64,000 nucleotides of DNA from Mytilisepta virgata (taxonomy: Eukaryota > Mollusca > Bivalvia > Mytilida > Mytilidae), in NCBI GenBank assembly GCA_028015205.1, contig CM051520.1:8714501-8778500 (forward strand). The letters run 5' to 3'. Positions 35,486 to 46,762 of this stretch are shown here, one piece after another; within the stretch, counting starts at the first letter, position 1, and each line of letters begins with the position of its first letter. Made by a program: the position numbers and the translations under genes. The notes under the pieces are model-generated. The model made no database searches. It saw only the letters and a program-made list of their open reading frames with translations, and had not been told where the DNA came from.

Positions 35486-36904
35486 TTTCCTGTGCTGAGA
35501 ATTTTCCTCAAATACAAATACAACAAAACGATTGAAAATCTATCTTTTATCCATTTAATTCGTTCTTGGACGGCCTGCAATAGGTCATATCAAATTTCCC
35601 AGTTGAAGATATAACCAGATTCAAAATTTGTCTCGAACATCTGTAAGTCTGCCTTTTAATGGCATACATAAGTTATTTTTCCAAATTGTATTGATTGAAG
35701 ATTTTATCATACCGTCGTGTATTTTCCCGCCAGTTTTTGCACGAGATTTTTGTGGTTCTTTTCAAAGATACAAATATTTTAACACCCGTCAATTCATGTT
35801 ACACAACCAAGTTCATAATACCCTGACCCGTTACTTCAAACGATATACCGCGTTCAAGATTACTGTCAATCATTCTCTGGTCTACAGCTGACCCATCTAT
35901 TTATGCTGACACTGATGTTGGACAAATCTGGTATTACGAACGTAAAAAAAAACTCCCGACTGTATAGGAATAAAACGTATCACAAAATACCGAAATAAAT
36001 TTGATGCACTCTATGGCCATTTCGTTGACTGACAACTCAACAACAGTGCTCGAGATCAAAATATTGGAAAACCGATTAAAGATATAATGATGAATTAATT
36101 ATTAAGCACAACCATCAAAAATTAAAACAATTAAAACAAACAGGTATCCAAACTCAGCTAAGAGTTTCCTCTGCATCAAAAGGAAGAATTATAAAATTAT
36201 GAAAAGCATTGAAATTTAATTAATAAGAAGCCACAACGTTAATTTTTAACCGTTTTATTATATCCATCTGCTGACCATCCACCGTGATTTTCCACAGTCA
36301 AAACGAAGTTTCACCAGATAAAGGATGCCCACGTTCAACGAAGTTAATTACCATCCGACGTGGATAGGATAGTCTGTGGGCAATTCTAAAACAACTTGGG
36401 CATTGTGCGGTCCGTTATACTTATCCCGATTGCTCCTACGGGAAATTTCATACAAAAATCTTTATCTAGAGAACCACTGAATGGATTGAAACAAAACATA
36501 GCATGAATGTTCCTTATGACGTTCTGGCCAAGTGTTGTTACTTTGGTGCCGATCTTTCATCCATGATGACCTTCTGCGGAAGACTTAGTTTAACATATAA
36601 CCTTATGAAAAGTACATACAGACGGCTTCTTCTTGAAAATATCTGAATAGATTGAAACCAAACATGGCATGGATGTTAATCTCAAGGCCCCTTATCGATG
36701 AACAAATGGAAATATCAGATGAGCGATACAGGATCCTTGGAGCCTCTAGTTTATTTACTTGGACATGCGATGTTTTGGATGCCACTTTCTACTACTATCT
36801 TTAACTTTAGTTTTGTAAACGCAGAACAAATATACAACTGTAAATTTTTTAAATCAATTTAATTATCTATGTTAATTCTTTCTTTTACGTGAACTCTTTT
36901 CATT

Positions 36905-37390
36905 AGAGTATCTCCCTTGTGCAGTGATCTTTCCTATGGTGTTTTTTGCATAACCCCTTTTGGTCATTTTGGTCATTTTTAATTGCTCTTCAACCTTTTG
37001 GATTATTGTATTGGATTTCAACATTTTAAGCCTTGAATACAACTGATGAGTTTTAAATCGATGAAATGTGCTTATCTTGTGTATCAAAGGATTGTATTTT
37101 TACCATTGCAGTTGATATGCCACTGCTGGTGGACACCAAGTCCCCGAGGATATCCCCAGCTCAGTTGCTATTATTTTGATACTAACCCGAAACTGATACT
37201 TAGAATATACTGTTACAAAAATGTAAAATTTTGCAAAATCCAAGGAGTATCTCCCTCGTGCGTGGCTTTGTCATTAAAACGTTTTGGCATAAACCCTTTT
37301 TGTAATTTTGGAAATTTTGATTTTTTTTCAATCTCTTGGATTATTGTTTTGGATTGCAACATTTTAGGCCTTGAGCACAACTGATGAGTC
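36905..37390. repeat. Two diverged direct copies, ~340 bp apart
   Basis: GTATCTCCCTTGTGC...GGTCATTTT...TTGGATTATTGTATTGGATT (36907-37060) recurs as GTATCTCCCTCGTGC... at 37248-37390. The spacer has coding-like composition but no supported gene. Confidence 0.7.
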
Positions 37391-37714
37391 GTAAATCACA
37401 TCTTGTGCATCAAAATTGGTATCAAAGAATTGTATCTCTGATGATTCATAATTCAAAAAGTGACTGTTTACTGTTACACTATAGAACATGTTATGTTGTT
37501 CGATAGTTTAAGTGTTGTTAGGCTTTTGTTTTACCTGTTTTAGAACAAAATATTGAACTTTACTACTTGTTCTGACTTAACAGTTACACGAGTTCTTTAG
37601 TGAATTACTGAATAAGTTAAAATGGTCAGAAGGGACCATTTATTATACCCCCTGCAAACACACCTTTTTGGGTTTTTTTTGGTATATATGTCTGTCTGTC
37701 CATGTACATTGTAA

Positions 37715-38130
37715 ACGCAACTCCTCCTAAACATTTCAGTAGATTTTGATGAGACTTTATATGAAGGTTGGGCATCATATGTAGATTTACATGAAGCAAT
37801 ATAATTATCACCGGATGCTTGCAAAGGGACGGTTTTACGTGTTTAAAGCTTGTAAGAGCAACTCCTCCTAAACAGTTTAATTCATTTTATGAAACTTTAT
37901 ATGAAGGTTGGGCATCACATGTAGATGTATATGAAGCAAGATAATTATCGCTGGATGCTTGCAAAGGGAGATAATCAAACTTAACAAATTTAAAGCTTGT
38001 CAGCGTAACTCCCCCTTAACCGTTCAATGAATTTTGATGAAACATTATATGGAGGTTGGACAGCAGGTGTAGATATACATGAAAGAAGACAATTATTGCT
38101 GGATGCTTGCAAAGGGAGATAATCCAACTT
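37715..38130 (+). repeat. ~144-bp tandem repeat, three copies
   Basis: AACTCCTCCTAAAC recurs at 37719 and 37860 and, changed, at 38007. Each unit has TTATATGAAGGTTGGGCATC and GGATGCTTGCAAAGGGA. In monomer size and layout it resembles the cores of the hairpin-ended elements, but no terminal hairpin or microsatellite was found next to it. Confidence 0.85.
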
Positions 38131-38530
38131 ATGGGTTTGAAGTTTGTAAGCATAAATTCCTAGTATTGCAAATGCCAAATGGGGTATCATTCAGTGAGGT
38201 CACACACAGTTCTAGTTATTCATGGATTTTGATGGTCTTTAATCAACCATTCAGCTTATCCATTAGTTGAATTTCTGGTTAAAGATATCCGTTCAACATA
38301 ATTTCTAAATGGAATAGTATAAATGTCTCCAAATTTGTTCAATGATCAATTAATTATTCTATTGCACAATGGTAGATTTGAGGTAAATGTATTATATGTT
38401 AGTGCAGTATCAGCATGATGGTTAGTGCAGTATCAGAAACCCTGTTAAGACTCAAAACAACAATAAGGCATAGGAAAATGAGGTTAGTGCGAAAAATTTA
38501 GCAGCAGCGCTGCAGATCAGCACTTCAGTG

Positions 38531-39425
38531 CTATGTTATCTATTGTGAATGTCTCTGTTCTGAATTTGGAGATCCATATAATAAAATGGGTTTAATGGTA
38601 TGATCAAATACATGCATGGATAACTTAACATTTGGATTAAGTGACAGGAAATCCTTTCTGAGTTTAAAACAAGCGTTTTATGCCCTTTGGTAAAGACTTT
38701 CTGATCAAGGGAGAAACTGCCAGAGACACTAAAATATATACCTAGATATTTATAATGAGATACACACTCTATTTCTTTGTCGTTAAAAGTAAAACTGTGT
38801 TTTATGGGTCTACCTGCCTTGTTGAATATCAAAATCTTTGTTTTAGATGTGTTAAGACTTAGACACCAATCTTTAAAATAAGTATGGAGTTCGTCTAATT
38901 TGTGTTGCAGTCCAATTGCAGAAGTTGATAAAAGTATAAGATCATCTGCATACATTAAGCAATCTAATCTACGAGTATTAACTAGAATAGTGTCGGGTGT
39001 TTCTTCAAGATATTGAGGAAGATCACTATTAAATACAAATTTTGAAAAGATTGGGCTCAATTTATCCCCTTGTTTTACATCTACATTTATGGGGAAGAAA
39101 TCAGTGATTTGTTTATTAACACCTACACACGATTTACTAACTTTGTACATTACATACTTTTAATAATATTATAAAAATGAGAACCAACGCCTATGTCTAG
39201 CAATTTAATCTTGATCCCTGTATAAATGACTGTGTCAAACGCCTTCTTGAAATCAACAAAACAGGCAAACACCTTTCCATCTCAAGTTTTACAATAATCA
39301 TAAGTAACATATGGTCAGACAATCTAGCTTTTCTAGTAAAACCAATCTGACATCAGTAATAATACGGTGCTTTTCAAGAAAACTATCCAGCCTTGAATCA
39401 AGAATTTTATTGAAAAGTGTACAGG
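38531..39425 (-). pseudogene. LINE remnant, reverse transcriptase part
   Basis: The minus strand encodes, with at least one frameshift, FVDFKKAFD near 39250 (motif A), VKQGDKLSPIFSKFVFNSDL (motif B, Arg of VRQG changed to Lys), CLMYADDLILLS (motif C), DWCLSLNTSKTKILIFN and YKYLGIYF. It is closely related to the LINE at 55.2-56.3 kb. The 5' side is cut at about 39425, where a minisatellite begins. The catalytic YADD is kept but the copy is broken. Confidence 0.85.
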
Positions 39426-39429
39426 TAAT

Positions 39430-39910
39430 AAAGTATTATTATCATAATTCATATTCCAAAACTTGTCAACTATCGATTGTTAACCTGTCTACTTGTCAGC
39501 ATCATTCTATACAATTCATATCCCAAAATTTGTCAACTTTCGACCTGTCGACTTGTAATCCTTCTATCAACTCATCCTCCAAAACTTGTCAACTGTCGAC
39601 CTGTCACCCTGTTGACTTGTAATCATTAAATACAACTCATAATCCAAAAATTGTCAACTCTTTACCTGTCAACCTGTTGTCTTGTAATTATTATATCATG
39701 AATATACAACTCATAATCCAAAAATTGTCAACTGTCAGCTATCAACCTGTCGACTTGTAAGCCTTCCATAAAATTCATATTCAAAACTTGTCAACTGTCA
39801 ACCTTTCGACTTGCAAACCTTCATTACATTTTATATTCCAAAACTTGTCATCTGTCAACCTGTCGACACAACAGCCTGTCAACCTGTTGACATATCAGTA
39901 CTCTAGTCTT
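39430..39910 (-). repeat. Minisatellite, inverse orientation to the array at 31.1 kb
   Basis: About seven units of ~62 bp with, on the plus strand, CCAAAACTTGTCAACTGTC and AACCTGTCGACTTGTAA. On the minus strand this reads AAGTCGACAGGTTGACAGTT, the motif of the 31097-31375 array. An open frame across it is a by-product of the repeat. Confidence 0.85.
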
Positions 39911-39995
39911 TCAACAACAAAAAATTAATATTTGAAAACTCGCATTAATACATTATAGAAAAATGACTATTTGTCCGGATTATTCCAGTTGAGCC

Positions 39996-40469
39996 CAGTA
40001 GTTGGCAATAATTATTTCATCACTTCATTTTTTCCCATTGATTTAAATACAAATTCACATATTTTTTCGAAAACTTACTGTGATGTTGTTTATGGAATTT
40101 TCAACAAAAGACTGAGAAATATCTGAAGATTAATTGTTTATTTGTAAATAGTTTTGCAATTTAGAGATTCAAAGTTACGATAATTTAATTACAAATAAAG
40201 ATTTTGGCGTCATAAATTTGGTTGAATATATAGGGAAAATGTGACTTCATAATTTTTACACGTAATTAAACCACTGTAAATTTGTTAAAATATTTTCTGT
40301 AAAAAACAAATAAAAGAATGAAATTTCTAGTTTTCCTCTTTATCATGGTGAAAATTTCATTAAAATCGATAGAGAAATCACTTCACAAACGTTTTTTGAA
40401 AAAATATTAAATTTTAATAGAAATCAATGCGAAAAAACGAAGTGATGAAATAATTATGGCCAACTACTG
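39996..40469. mobile_element. 474-bp element with ~55-bp inverted repeats
   Basis: CAGTAGTTGGCAATAATTAT at the left pairs with ATAATTATGGCCAACTACTG at the right, and the pairing runs on (TTTCATCACTTC, TTTTTTC-CATTGATTT). CAG...CTG ends suggest a hAT-like MITE, but I see no clean 8-bp duplication. No coding content. Confidence 0.7.
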
Positions 40470-41064
40470 TAGTTGTTAATGTTTATTTTTTTCATTTTAG
40501 ATAAATATCTGAATCTTTCTAAATTTCTGTTTATTGTTTCTGATATCCACCATGTCCACGTTTTTGTACTGTTGATAATAAGACATAATTTCTTGTCATT
40601 TTGTCATTATATCAACAATTAGAAAAAGAACTGAAACTGACATTGAAGTGCAAAGTACAAAAAAATAAATAAAATCATTGAAGTGCAAAGTACAAAAAAA
40701 AAAAAAATAAAATAAAATAAAAATAAAAATAAAAAAACGCTTAACTAGAAATTTAATACCCTTAGGCACAAATTGGTCATCTTTGGATTACCAGATTTCA
40801 AAAATTAATTTCAAACACTAAATACCAACTGCACCTGCATTTTGGATTATTGTGTTGACCTGTCGGGTTTCCAGCTTATGGAGCAATGACAAATCTTTTG
40901 TATCAGAATTATTATCATGTTTATTGATATTTTCAAGTTGATGCTTAACTCTGCTAGAAGGTGCACTCAAGTCTCCCAGTATCCTGGTACTGGCATGAAA
41001 TCACAAATGCTTACAATTTTCTTTTATAAAACTGTAAAATCATGAAAATCAAGGACTTGAAGGA
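40470..41064. other. Non-coding, with an A-rich tract
   Basis: CATTGAAGTGCAAAGTACAA occurs at 40641 and again at 40676, the second running into an (AATAA)n-like A-rich tract to 40737. This could be the tail and flank of a decayed retroposon. Nothing coding. Confidence 0.4.
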
Positions 41065-41462
41065 GTATTTCATTCTCACAAAGCTCTACCTTTTGATGGT
41101 GTAATTTGATACTAAAGGAGTATCTGATTTGCAAAGCTCAGTCATAGATCATATACAATGTAATTTGCTCCAAATGGAATATCTCCTACGCACAAAGTTC
41201 TATTCTAAGTTGGTATAATTGTAACTCCTATGATGGTTTATTTTGCTCCAAAAGCTAACAAAGAAATATCTATCTCCTACATACAAAGCTATATCCTTAT
41301 ATGGTGTAATTTGCCCGAAAAGGAGTATCTTCTAAGCAAAGCTCAAACCTTAGATGGTGTACAATGTTATTTGTTCCAAATGGAATATCTCCTTCACAGA
41401 AAGCATTATCCTTAGATGGTGTAATTTGATCCAAATGAAATATCTCCTTCACACAAAGCTCT
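41065..41462 (+). repeat. ~60-bp minisatellite, about seven diverged units
   Basis: Units of the form GATGGTGTAATTTG...AATGGAATATCTCCT...CACAAAGCTC repeat irregularly. The last two units (from 41350) are the most alike. Open frames here come from the repeat. Confidence 0.75.
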
Positions 41463-41514
41463 TTTTCATTTTGAATCTTCTTTATAACATTTTGTTCTAC
41501 TTTTCGTTTGATTT

Positions 41515-41692
41515 TGTTTGTTTGTTTAGTTGGGATTTTACGCCGTTTTCAGCACATGTTGCTATTTTGCGGCGGCCAGTTTTTATTGGTGGAGGAAACC
41601 GGAGTACCCGGATAGAACCGTACACCAACATTCGGTAGGAAAATTGGCAATCCTTGTCAATTCAGATCGGAGTCGAACACAACCCGCCACAG
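41515..41692 (-). mobile_element. tRNA-derived SINE, copy 4, lacking its head
   Basis: The tail and body match the full-length copies (TTACGCCGTTTTCAGCACAT, CCAGTTTTTATTGGTGGAGG), but the sequence stops at CCCGCCACAG, just before the B box. The polymerase III promoter is therefore missing. A few bases (GTACACCAACATTC) are inserted in the body. Confidence 0.8.
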
Positions 41693-43079
41693 CCTAGTTT
41701 ATACAAGGGTTTCTTCAGTAAAAAGAAAAGGCAGTAACCCAATCCTTTAATTCAAGTTTCCGCTATTTATATGATGTAAATTTAATTTTCAATCGTGAGC
41801 TTCTCTTTTCTTAGAAGTAACATACAACATCTCCAGCTAATATGACTTCACATTTTATTCGTTACTGTCGCGCATGTTATTTGTACATTGACTTTCTTGA
41901 TAGAACAGTTACTTTGAAATAAATTCTAAGACAGGGTTGTTGATATCATTTATTCTCGAAATATTGACCGACTTGATATTCCTACGGATTTTCTTCACTT
42001 TCAATGGGACAGGTATGGTTAACGGAGCATCTGTCCTGATGTCACTCCAGGTTTTTCGTGGGAATTCTCATTGCAAGTGCTTTAGTTTTTGTACTGTATG
42101 TTTGGTTTACTGTTTTACTCCTTTTGGTCGTGTCTTTGTGGTGTTTGTTTACTATGTTAGTGTTCTCGCGAGTTCGCCCTTTCTTTAGATTTTGGTCTTT
42201 TGAAGAATTTGCTCTTTCTTGTGTCGCTTCGGTATTCTTTAGCCGATATGTATCTGGCATGTCTGGGTTATCGTTATGGTTATCTACAACTTCGGTCTCT
42301 AACTTTTTTCAGGTAGCTGAAGAAAATTCAAGAAATATAATCTTTCAATATACATGCATATGAATATCTAGTGCATAAATATTGATATCTTAGAATTAAT
42401 GTTATGTTTAGTGTACTTGAAATTTCCAGTAAACGTTAAATGTTACGCCCACATATAAACTAATTTTTACTTACTTTAAAAGTTACTTTATAATTATAAG
42501 TTTTTACACGTATTTTACAGCTTTTATTATTACAGAGAAAGCGAGACAACCCACTGTAACACGGATAGTAATGTATTCTGTGTCCGTTATTAGGCGTCTC
42601 ATTTTCCGGTAATTTTTGTATGTATACGCGAATTGGAATATGGATCATCGTTCGAAAGTTTGGAGATGGTTTTTTTTTTCATCCTTTAAACTTTCTTGTG
42701 ACTTGATAAAATATGTTCATATATATAAATTATGTGTTCATTAATTGGGGGGTGTTTATTATCCTTACAAAATCATCGTGGGGATGGTGATTATATGCAA
42801 CTGAGGACATGAATTTGAAGCGGCGATAAAGAGGTAAATTGGTGTTTGCTTGAAGATTTCTTCAAATGGTTAATGTGTTTATACAGAAAGACGTTCAACA
42901 CATTATATGCATTCGCATATAGGTCCTGGAAATCATTAAACACTCCGACACTATCTTGGAAAGGTTGTCAAAAGCTGAAACCAGCTGCTCAAGTTGTATT
43001 TGTTTAAACTGTGTTTCTGCTGTGTGTGGCTAAAAGGAATATTACTGACTGATAATCATCAATGTGGCAAAATATGCTA
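41693..43079. other. Non-coding with dispersed repeat pieces
   Basis: About 42000-42330 is T- and G-rich with overlapping frames on both strands and no domain; part (GGTCGTGTCTTTGTGG) resembles in inverse a block near 61680. About 42815-42870 is the inverse of 60848-60915 (AAGCGGCGATAAAGAGG). No gene is supported. Confidence 0.35.
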
Positions 43080-43500
43080 ATGTTGCCTTTTGGACCAATA
43101 TTTGACGTGTCGTAAAAAGCTAGGGAACAGTTATTGTCCGTCCGTCCGTCACTGTTATTTGTCAGCGCAACTTCTCTGAGACCGCTGATCGGATTTAGTT
43201 CAAATTTTGTAGGATTGTTAGCCACCTTTTGTACTTGATCCTATTTCACCGCCATTTTGATTCCATAAATTTTACGGGAGTTAAGGGACTTTAACGTTTT
43301 TCTGCATTCGGCACTATAGGAACACTTTGTCAGCCCAACTCCTCTGAGACCGCTGATCGGATTTCGTTTAAATTTTGTAGGACTGTTAGTGTCCATATGA
43401 ACTTGATCATATCGCACTGCCATTTTGATTTGATAAATTTTACGGGAGTTATGGGATTTTAAATTAAATTTTAAGGAATAAGATACGTCAGAAGAAACTG
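43080..43500 (-). mobile_element. Remnant of a tandem-core repeat element, family D
   Basis: Two 168-bp units (CTCTGAGACCGCTGATCGGA at 43174 and 43342). Read on the minus strand the units are followed by a GACGGACGGAC microsatellite (43138-43150) and then AACTGTTCCCTAGC. Tandem core followed by GACG tract is the order seen in families A and B. No terminal hairpin could be identified. Confidence 0.5.
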
Positions 43501-44575
43501 TATGCACTCCTATACATGTATTTTATTTATACGGTGTATACCTATACCATGCATATTAGGATGAGAATTTTACACTCAGGCCCGCCAATTCATTATTATT
43601 ATTATCTCGTATAGCCTTACATATTTTTAGATCTATGCTTTTAACCAAATATTCCTAGTTTTCTTTATATGTAGTCAATTCAAATATTTTTTTTCTAAAC
43701 GATTTATATTATGTATTGTTTATGTTAAGTATCCCTACAAATCAATATGTTATATATATAATATACTCACCCCATCCGTTGTAAATAACAGTGATGATCC
43801 CGCTCAATATCCACACATCAAAATAGCACTACAAAACACAATTTAATCCTTGGTTATTTTTTTTATTTTTTTTTTTACCTTAGTCATGTTTAAATTCAGT
43901 ATTAAAAACACAAATAATAAATCCTCTATTGAAAGTTACTAAAGCACCACAAAACAAATTGTTTATTTAAGAACATTTTCACTTTGACCATATCATAAAT
44001 CAACAGAATTCTCATCAATAGATTTCAATACATCTCCCTTCCGATCAATCGGATATACCTAAAAGTACATATAAACAGGTCACGGGTCACCTCTACCCGG
44101 ATACATCATTTTAAATATCTCGCCCGCAGGCAACTACATGATCACAATATCAGTTAACCTATATATGACAGATGAATCGACAAACTAATGAAATTAACAA
44201 ATCCCAATTATTGCTGTCATCAGTCAAATTCTTTGAAACATACATCGCTTATACAAAGAAATAGAAACAGGGACAGAAACTATTACTGGATACATTAAAG
44301 ACATATAGTTACAGGACAATCTTCTGTTGTCTACTTATTCCCAAACATGGACACGTACTTACAACCTGCTCTTCTGGTGAGCCGAACCTAAATTCTATAC
44401 AACTTTATTGTCAGCCAGTCATTATAGTATTCTCTCAATTGCCAAAAAACATACTGATGTCTTGCTGATAGAAGATGTATATAAGATATACAAATGTACG
44501 TATAAAATACTGATATCTATTTTTTTTCCATGATTTTTCTTCCATTTTTTATACACATACACTAGGTTGTGATAG

Positions 44576-44689
44576 GAGTGGTTCCTCCAAATACTACGGA
44601 GTATCATTGGAGTTATCACTGATATCAGTATAGTTACTTCAATTTTCGGCATATGCTACGCAACATTCCTCGGCACATCGGAAAAGCAG
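44576..44689 (+). CDS. Candidate exon with a membrane segment, unknown gene
   Basis: A pyrimidine-rich stretch (TTTTTCTTCCATTTTTTATAC) precedes an AG, then 38 open codons: EWFLQILR, a hydrophobic run SIIGVITDISIVTSIFGI and CYATFLGTSEKQ. The end is AAGCAG/GCAAGT, the consensus of rare GC-AG introns. It would end in phase 0, which fits the candidate exon at 62374. I recognise no family. AT-rich DNA yields such frames by chance, so this is weak. Confidence 0.2.
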
Positions 44690-44890
44690 GCAAGTATCAA
44701 AAATCAAAACATATTTAAATGTTGTCTTCAATTATAAAAGGGGAGTACGTGTCTTTGTTCTTCAGACCCCGCACAGTGATCCCGAATTGGGTAGGGAATT
44801 ATGCACCCTGACTACTATATTTTATATTTCACTAAATCGGTGTTGTATCCATCCCTATACCACATGTATTTTAATGCCGTCTGGTAGTGT

Positions 44891-44920
44891 GAGGGCGAGG
44901 GAGATAACTCCCTCGCCCTC
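44891..44920. repeat. Perfect 13-bp-stem hairpin
   Basis: GAGGGCGAGGGAG, loop ATAA, CTCCCTCGCCCTC. The stem is much more GC-rich than the ~35% GC around it, and GTGT/ACAC on the outside extend it with mismatches. Either a tiny inverted-repeat insertion or a structured element of unknown use. Confidence 0.9.
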
Positions 44921-45489
44921 CCAATACACAGAAACTATTGTAGCATTCCCTGAACTTAAACAGATATAACACTGCCAAAAAGGGGCTACGAAGGGATCCT
45001 GTGCGGAGAACTGTATCGAAAAGGGGACCAGATTATACAATCCACTGTAACTGTTATTCTAACATAACAGAACACACAGCAACCTAAGTAGTGCATATAT
45101 TTACAAAAAAAAATTTACAACACATTTCAAATATATTTGCAACAAATCACAGATTGAAGCATATTCAACATTATGTTAAACCCATTCACAGACAACTATT
45201 TTGCTCTATCATTTTTCGTCTATACTTGAATTTCACAAAAGTTTTGTATACTAAACTCGCCAAATAATCAGAATATTTCCTTAAAAACATTTTTATTTTT
45301 CTACAATGGTGAATTTAATCGCCGAAATTATGTATAAAGGCGCAATTACTTTATTGTAAGTCGCCTCCCAAATCAATTGAAGAAGAAGGATTTTAAATAG
45401 TTATTACAAATAATTCATCGTGCGAGAAATAGATAACGCACCATCATAAGAGAAAAATAGCATAAAAATATACCGTATGACAGAATATT

Positions 45490-46153
45490 TTTTAATGTCT
45501 TTATTAATTATGTACAAAAAAGAAATATAATTATGTATGTTATAATTCAAATTAGAAATTTACATACAACTCATCATACCATGTATGTAACCGTTTTGAA
45601 GTAAATAACAAATCACTACCTAAAATTGAGTTCATTAGAGCATTATCAGAAACCTTCAATAGACTGAACATTTTTTTCTCGTACATTCCTTAAACAATAA
45701 TATTCTATTTGCCACAGACATATTACTTGCACTACAATTATGTTCATAACCCATAATTATTCGAAAAGCATTGTTATACATGTCTTGCATTTTCTACAAA
45801 GAAGCAGCATTATGACAGGACCATAACGAAACACAATAAACATTCATACAGTATGATTGGTAGATCTGAATTTTAACATCTATAGAACACTTGTTAAATT
45901 TTCGTTTTAAAATATCCACTTTCCTGCAAATACTTTGGTATCGTCTTTTAATATCACAATCATCATCTAAATCATTACAAACCATATGACCAAAATATTT
46001 GAATTCATCTACATATTCTAATAAATTACCACCCAGATAAAATTTAGGAATATTATAAATCCTGATTGATTTTGTTTAAAAAAAGCATACACATGGATTT
46101 CTTGGAATTAAACAAAATATCATGTTCACTAGCATAGTCTTCACATATTAATA
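45490..46153 (-). pseudogene. Second LINE family remnant, 3' part of ORF2
   Basis: Minus frames give LLLICEDYASEHDILFNSKK next to the LTR, then VCNDLDDDCDIKRRYQSICR, LKRKFNKCSIDVKIQIYQSY, NAFRIIMGYEHNC and ASNMSVANRILLF. This is the post-RT region of a CR1-like LINE (D-I-x-R-R, K-C-S, Y-C, NNAFR). It continues at 50989 beyond the inserted LTR element. Several stops and shifts are present. Confidence 0.75.
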
Positions 46154-46157
46154 ATAG

Positions 46158-46762
46158 TGTTACGGCCGAAATCACCTTTAAAATGTAGCCAACAAAAGAC
46201 ACAAATCAATAATAAAATTTAACAAGATTTATTATATATACAAAGTTTACAAAAATATTACAAAAAAAACCTAAAATGTCAACTTAACTGTTCAAAATCC
46301 TGTTTTTTCTTGATCCGGAATTCTGGTCACTGTTGCCTGAATCCAAACGGAATATTATATCCAATCAGTCACAATCTAGTATGATGTAATGAAAATAACA
46401 GTCTGTCAAGTACGATGTATGAAACGTAAATAAATCCAACAGCTGAGAACACAAGAATGTCTAGGTCCAATATGCTATGCTCTGAAAGTCTAACTTTCTT
46501 GTCCATATATATACTGTAGAACGGAAACTTCTGGAATACGGTAGAAGTTCGAATCACACCATAATTATTACGTAAGTCAAATAAAAAGTTCTAGTTATTC
46601 CACCAGTATCCATTATTGTTCCAGTGATTTCTAAACTGCGCAGTTATAACATTATTTGGTAAACAACTATAAGTATTATGTAAACATAGTATACATGTCA
46701 TAAGGCTACGCAAAACAAATTAGGCCAAGATAAATAAATATAATAATTACAATATCATAACA
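46158..46762 (-). repeat. 3' LTR of the Gmr1-like element
   Basis: 605 bp, TGTTATGATATTG... to ...GGCCGTAACA on the minus strand. Differences from the other LTR are a 2-bp length change near 46323 (ATTCTGGTCACTG against ATCCCTCACTG) and single changes near 46534 and 46584. The long ORF runs 16 bp into it. Confidence 0.95.

Larger units (their letters stand above)
34141..38530. mobile_element. 4.4-kb block inserted in the LINE; identity unknown
   Basis: It separates LINE sequence ending at VFDHTIKPILLYGS (minus strand) from the next LINE part (CEKLHTRFC), which are about 75 bp apart in the other LINE. The left edge has GATAAGCT/AGCTTATC and the right edge GCAGCGCTGC and AGCACTTCAGTGCT palindromes. 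It contains the palindrome at 35325, a direct duplication at 36905 and a tandem repeat at 37715. Short open frames at 35628-35891 and 37046-37384 have no recognised domain. It may be several insertions rather than one. Exact ends are uncertain by ~40 bp. Confidence 0.45.
43501..45489. other. Non-coding AT-rich region with a candidate exon and a hairpin
   Basis: No gene is firmly supported. A weak plus-strand exon (44576-44689) and a perfect hairpin (44891-44920) are listed separately. Confidence 0.4.

Noticed and set aside
35314..35580. 88-codon minus-strand frame
   Set aside because: It spans a long palindrome, and the peptide repeats itself in inverse by construction.
37046..37384. 112-codon plus-strand frame
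   Set aside because: It lies across a diverged direct duplication in an inserted block, without domain or splice signals.
41937..42363. Cys/Phe-rich plus-strand frames of 83 and 101 codons
   Set aside because: Translation of T/G-rich repeat-like sequence, open also on the other strand, no recognised family.
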